DNA from: Polyangium jinanense | Lineage (GTDB): Bacteria; Myxococcota; Polyangia; Polyangiales; Polyangiaceae | Direction of reading: 5' to 3' | Length of the DNA stretch: 64,000 nucleotides | Assembly (NCBI RefSeq): GCF_028435365.1 | Contig: NZ_JAGTJJ010000002.1 | Location: 806,001-870,000 of the forward strand | In this document: one piece after another, positions 60,769 to 64,000 of the stretch | Layout: every line of letters begins with the position of its first letter | Numbering within the stretch: the first letter of the stretch is position 1 | The notes under the pieces: generated by a model | What the model saw: the letters and a program-made list of their open reading frames with translations, nothing else | What the model was told of the DNA's origin: nothing | Databases searched by the model: none | Translations under genes and position numbers: made by a program

Positions 60769-61338
60769 ATGAGCAAGAAGCTGGACGAGGAGCTCGCGCA
60801 GGCGGCCGGGATTGGACGGGACGACGATGGGCCGGCGGCGATGCCTCCGCTCACGGTGCCTCAGCCGGCCGAGAAGGCTCGACCGAAGAACAGCAGCATG
60901 GGCCTCTTGATCACGCTGCTCGTCATGGGCGGCGGGCTCGTCAGCCTCTTCATGTTCGGCTTCAAGGAAGCGGCCATTTATGCGACGCCCGTCGATCAGC
61001 TCCTCGCGCAGCAGGACAAACTGATGGGCCGCAAGGTCCGCGTCGAGGGCGAGCTCGTGCCGGGCACCCTCGAAAAGCGCGACAAGCCTTGCGAGTATCG
61101 CTTCACCATTCATGGCAAGGACGGCAAGCAAACCTTGCCCGTCCGGTATCCGCAGTGCGTCATTCCCGACACGTTCCGCGACGTACCCGCGGGCGGCGTG
61201 CAGGTCACGGTCGAGGGCTCGCTCAAGTCGGCGACCGATTTCGAGGCCACGCTCGTCATGGCGAAGTGCACCTCGAAGTACGATCCCAAGACCCACGAGA
61301 TGAAGCAGGGCGAGGGGCAGGGCATGCCGATCAACTGA
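60769..61338 (+). CDS. ccmE: Cytochrome c maturation haem chaperone CcmE, Cys variant
   Basis: 189 residues. One membrane helix (about 44-65, MGLLITLLVMGGGLVSLFMF) and an OB-fold domain (ATPVDQLLAQQDKLMGRKVR, VRYPQCVIPDTFRDVPAGGV, VEGSLKSATDFEATLVMAKC) match CcmE. CcmE carries haem to the cytochrome c ligation complex. Most bacterial CcmE bind haem through His in HxxxY; here the motif is C167-TSK-Y171, as in the CxxxY class known from some archaea and sulfate reducers. Two further Cys (C108, C130) are present. The N-terminal ~40 residues are a polar extension. No other ccm gene is in the window. Confidence 0.85.
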   Translation: MSKKLDEELAQAAGIGRDDDGPAAMPPLTVPQPAEKARPKNSSMGLLITLLVMGGGLVSLFMFGFKEAAIYATPVDQLLAQQDKLMGRKVRVEGELVPGTLEKRDKPCEYRFTIHGKDGKQTLPVRYPQCVIPDTFRDVPAGGVQVTVEGSLKSATDFEATLVMAKCTSKYDPKTHEMKQGEGQGMPIN

Positions 61339-61356
61339 TCGGATCGGCTCCACGCG

Positions 61357-61391
61357 AAAACGCCGGGCTCCAGAAGGGGCCCGGCGTTTTT
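61357..61391. terminator. Strong bidirectional terminator
   Basis: A perfect 12-bp stem (AAAACGCCGGGC 61357-61368, GCCCGGCGTTTT 61379-61390) with a ten-base loop. The T-run and A-run sit at its two ends, so it can stop both ccmE and the leftward gsp operon. Confidence 0.85.
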
Positions 61392-61395
61392 CATT

Positions 61396-62709
61396 TCATT
61401 CGGGTTCGGCTTGGCCTCGCCGCGGCGCGGGGGCCGGGGGCATCTCTTCGGGGGGCATCGCGGGCGAGGGCATGGGCTCGCTCGGGGTGGGTTTGTCGGC
61501 GGGCTCCGGGGGCGGCGGCGCCTCGCGCGGCGGCTCCACGGGCTTCGGCTCGGCTGTGGCGGGCGCGCGGGCCGGTTCCTCGTCGCCCTTCTCCTTCGCT
61601 GTCGACATGCCCACGGGCAGCCCGGGCTTCTTCGACGGGAACGGCGAGTCGCCCTTGCCGCGGCCACGACCTGCGGCCGGGCCGTCGGTCGAGTGGGGAT
61701 CGAACCGCATCCGCGACAGCGCGCCGTGCGCGTGCCAGCCGTAGAACCCGTCTTGCCGTTTGGACTTCTTGATCTTCGGATCGGCCAGCTCGAACAGCGA
61801 TGGCGCGTTCGAGCCCGGCGCGCCGAGCAGCGACTTCGTCAGATCGCTCTTGTTGCGGTAGGCGTCGGTGAACTTGAAGCGCACGTAGAGGTCGGCCGTC
61901 GAGTTGTTCCACGGCTCGCGCACGTTCACCTTCCCGTCGCCGGCGAGCTCGAGATCGGACCCGTTGGCTTCGAGCTTCGTGACCTTGAGGACGCCTTCCT
62001 TCGCCTCGGCCGCGATCACGAGATCGCCGAGCTTCGCCTCGGGCAGCGCGATCTGGCCTTTGATCTTCGACTTCCCGTCGCCGACGGCCATCTCGGCGAT
62101 CGTCAGATCGAGCGCGCCGTTTGCCTTGCTGAACTTCCCACCTTCGGCGGTGAGCTCGAACGTCCCCTTCGCGACGCCTTTCACGGGCACGCCGAGGAAG
62201 TCCTTGATCACGTCGACCTTCCCGAGGTTCACGCCTTCGAGCTCGACCTCCATCGGCCCGCTCGAACCGCCGACGGGCACCGTGCCGTTGAGCTCGCCGT
62301 CGAAGGCGCGGGCCCAGAACTTGACGCGCACGCGGCCGAGGAAGAGCGGCAGGATCTGCAGCCGCGCCTCCACCGCGTCGATCTCGATCACGCTCTCCTT
62401 CGGTGCGGGTTTGTCCTTGTCGGCCCCGCTGCCGAAGGGCCCTGCCGCGGACGACGACGCGTCGTCGCTCGGGGGCAGATAGAGCCGCACGCCCGTCGCC
62501 TCGACGCCTGTGAACCAGTACGAATCGAGCTCGTCGATCTCGATCCGCTGCCCCGCGCTTTTGCCTTTTTGCGCGGCCTGGAACTCGGCGACGAGGCGGT
62601 CTTTCAGCCGATCCCAGGGGAAGGCCAGATAAAAGAAAAGCCCGAGGCAGAGGCAATAAAGTGCCGGGTAGGCCAGGAATTTTGCGATGCGCAGGAGACG
62701 GGCCTTCAC
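61396..62709 (-). CDS. gspN: Type II secretion system protein N (GspN)
   Basis: 437 residues, longer than enterobacterial GspN because of a Pro/Glu-rich tail (about 360-437). One N-terminal membrane helix (KFLAYPALYCLCLGLFFYLA) and a periplasmic beta domain (YWFTGVEATGVRLYLPPSDD, LPLFLGRVRVKFWARAFDGE, GKSKIKGQIALPEAKLGDLV). GTG 62709 overlaps the gspM stop (GTGA). It is the last gene of the operon and lies just before the terminator. Its exact role in the secretin complex is not known. Confidence 0.83.
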   Translation of the reverse strand: MKARLLRIAKFLAYPALYCLCLGLFFYLAFPWDRLKDRLVAEFQAAQKGKSAGQRIEIDELDSYWFTGVEATGVRLYLPPSDDASSSAAGPFGSGADKDKPAPKESVIEIDAVEARLQILPLFLGRVRVKFWARAFDGELNGTVPVGGSSGPMEVELEGVNLGKVDVIKDFLGVPVKGVAKGTFELTAEGGKFSKANGALDLTIAEMAVGDGKSKIKGQIALPEAKLGDLVIAAEAKEGVLKVTKLEANGSDLELAGDGKVNVREPWNNSTADLYVRFKFTDAYRNKSDLTKSLLGAPGSNAPSLFELADPKIKKSKRQDGFYGWHAHGALSRMRFDPHSTDGPAAGRGRGKGDSPFPSKKPGLPVGMSTAKEKGDEEPARAPATAEPKPVEPPREAPPPPEPADKPTPSEPMPSPAMPPEEMPPAPAPRRGQAEPE

Positions 62710-63311
62710 GGTGTCTTCTCCTCCTCGGCCGTATCCTTCGACTCGCCCTTGTCCTTGTCCTTGTCTTTTTCTTTCGCGTCGGGCTTTCGGTCGTAGGCGC
62801 TCACGCCGAGCTCCACCTCGTACGAGTCCGGCTCACCGGCGCGCGGGCGGATGTTGAGGCGCGTCACCGCGACGGCGTGGCCCGATTGCTCGATCTTCTC
62901 GATCGTCTTCACGAGCGCCAGCATCCCCACCTTGTGCATTTTCACCACGGTCAGCCGCTCGGTGTACTTCTTCCCGTGCGGGACCTCGGGTTTGTCTTGC
63001 GCGTCCGCGATCGTGATCCCGTTCTGCTTCGCGGCGTCCTCGATGAAGCCGGCGAGTGCGGGGGCGGGGCGGCCATAACGCGCGAGCAGGGCGTCTTGCT
63101 TCGCCTTGCGCTCGGCGACCGAGAGGCGCGCTTTGTAGACCTCGTCGATGAGGGCGCGGATCTCGTCGTTCTCGGTGCGCGACGAGCTCACCGCGCTCCA
63201 GGCGTAGATCGGCACGGCGAGCACGACGAGCGCCGCCACGATGCCGGCGAGGACGCCGAGCAGTTTGCGCTCGCGTGGCTCGAGTTTCTCCAGGCGCTCC
63301 GCGAACGTCAC
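62706..63311 (-). CDS. gspM: Type II secretion system protein M (GspM)
   Basis: 201 residues. One N-terminal membrane helix (LLGVLAGIVAALVVLAVPIY), a coiled coil and a ferredoxin-like periplasmic domain (MHKVGMLALVKTIEKIEQSG, RPRAGEPDSYEVELGVSAY). A Lys/Asp-rich tail ends it. GspM works with GspL in the inner-membrane assembly platform. GTG 63311 overlaps the gspL stop (GTGA). Confidence 0.85.
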   Translation of the reverse strand: MTFAERLEKLEPRERKLLGVLAGIVAALVVLAVPIYAWSAVSSSRTENDEIRALIDEVYKARLSVAERKAKQDALLARYGRPAPALAGFIEDAAKQNGITIADAQDKPEVPHGKKYTERLTVVKMHKVGMLALVKTIEKIEQSGHAVAVTRLNIRPRAGEPDSYEVELGVSAYDRKPDAKEKDKDKDKGESKDTAEEEKTP

Positions 63312-64000
63312 TTCTCTTCCTCCTTGCCGGCCGCGGGCGAGGACGTGTCCGCCGCGTCAGCGGTGCCCGAGGGTTTTGTCGTCTTCTTCTTCTTATCCTC
63401 GCACTTCACGTCGAGCTCGAGCACGTATTTCTGTTTGCCCTCGCTGAACTGGGCCGTGCGGCTGATCTTCACGTCCTTGAAGCACTTGTGCTCCTTCATC
63501 TTGTCCGCGATCGCCTGCGCGTCGGGGATCGAGGGCACGGTGCCTTGAATCGAGACGTGGCCGCGGTTCACGTCGAACTCGAGGACGTCGTGCGTGATCT
63601 CTTTCGGCACGACCTCCGAGAGTTTCACCATGACGTCGAATGCGTCCGCGCGCGGCAGCGGATCCTCGTCGGCGCTGCCGGGGCCCTTGTCGAGCATGCT
63701 GCGCGCCTTTTCGGGCTCCTTCGTCTCCTCTTCGAAGACGTCACCCGTGGCCGTTTCGAGCCGCGAGAGCAGCATTTCTTTTTCGGCCGTGAGGCTTCGA
63801 TGCTGCGCGAGCAGGCTGAAGACGAAGCTCACGACGACCGCGGCGCCGAGGCCTGCGAGGAGCGGGATTTTTTCGCGAAGGAACGGATAACTGCGCGCGG
63901 CGGCGAGGTCGCCCTGGCGCAGGTTGAGGCCACGCGCCTTGCCGGCGAGGCCCATCGCGAGGCCAATCGCCTTCGCGAAGCGCGGGAGCATTGCCTCTTG
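63308..64000 (-). CDS. gspL: Type II secretion system protein L (GspL), C-terminal part
   Basis: The frame is open to the edge of the window, so about 231 residues are seen and the N-terminal actin-like domain lies outside. A membrane helix (IPLLAGLGAAVVVSFVFSLL) leads to a periplasmic ferredoxin-like domain (VPKEITHDVLEFDVNRGHVS, SIPDAQAIADKMKEHKCFKD). GspL links the secretion ATPase GspE to the pseudopilus platform. The internal ATG at 63991 is not the start. Confidence 0.85.
   Translation of the reverse strand, partial: QEAMLPRFAKAIGLAMGLAGKARGLNLRQGDLAAARSYPFLREKIPLLAGLGAAVVVSFVFSLLAQHRSLTAEKEMLLSRLETATGDVFEEETKEPEKARSMLDKGPGSADEDPLPRADAFDVMVKLSEVVPKEITHDVLEFDVNRGHVSIQGTVPSIPDAQAIADKMKEHKCFKDVKISRTAQFSEGKQKYVLELDVKCEDKKKKTTKPSGTADAADTSSPAAGKEEEK

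Overview
The window is GC-rich (roughly 68-70% by eye), densely coded DNA with strong G/C third-position bias. The gene content points to a myxobacterium, most likely of the Polyangium/Sorangium type. The clues are many secreted lipoproteins with Gly/Ser-rich linkers, MopE-type Asp/Cys repeat proteins, a MYXO-CTERM sorting tag, ECF sigma factors paired with Ser/Thr kinases, and FGE-fold lipoproteins. The taxonomic call is inference. No rRNA, tRNA, CRISPR array or intact insertion sequence was seen.

Layout. 0-5.7 kb: a cut-off membrane protein, two MopE-repeat lipoproteins and an FGE-fold lipoprotein. 5.8-7.4 kb: an ECF sigma factor translationally coupled to a soluble Ser/Thr kinase. 7.4-10 kb: a leftward set of small secreted proteins, including tandem paralogues that both use TTG starts. 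10.1-14.3 kb: a third MopE protein, an ECF sigma factor with a coupled membrane partner, and a secreted protein carrying a minisatellite. 14.4-21.4 kb: a membrane protein, an alpha/beta hydrolase lipoprotein and an RND efflux adaptor/pump pair. 22-31.9 kb: a three-domain metallophosphoesterase, an ion transporter, and housekeeping genes (GTP cyclohydrolase II, glmU, an acyltransferase, holA). 32.7-36.9 kb: a Kai-type operon (kaiC, kaiB, kaiB-like, hybrid histidine kinase), followed at 37-40.5 kb by an acyl-CoA dehydrogenase and a LabA-like NYN protein. 40.9-45.2 kb: a VWA-FHA protein and lipoproteins. 45.2-55.2 kb: a looser region holding an amber-split gene, a cut-down DNA-methyltransferase-like 3' end, a dispersed repeat in three places, a second sigma/kinase pair and a 31-bp direct repeat. 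55.2-61.3 kb: secreted proteins and a variant CcmE. 61.4-64 kb: the end of a type II secretion operon (gspL-M-N), closed by a strong bidirectional terminator.

How genes work together. Overlapping stop/start codons (ATGA or GTGA) couple both sigma-kinase pairs, the sigma/membrane-protein pair, kaiC-kaiB1, kaiB2-histidine kinase, the RND adaptor-pump and gspL-M-N. The window is dominated by signal sensing (kinases, ECF sigmas, Kai proteins, FHA) and by export or surface proteins. The most unusual features are the KaiC with Ser-Ser at the dual phosphosite beside two KaiBs and a nearby LabA-like gene, a CcmE with Cys in place of the haem-binding His, a kinase fused to an anti-sigma zinc finger, and the metallophosphoesterase with a GAF-like C-terminus.
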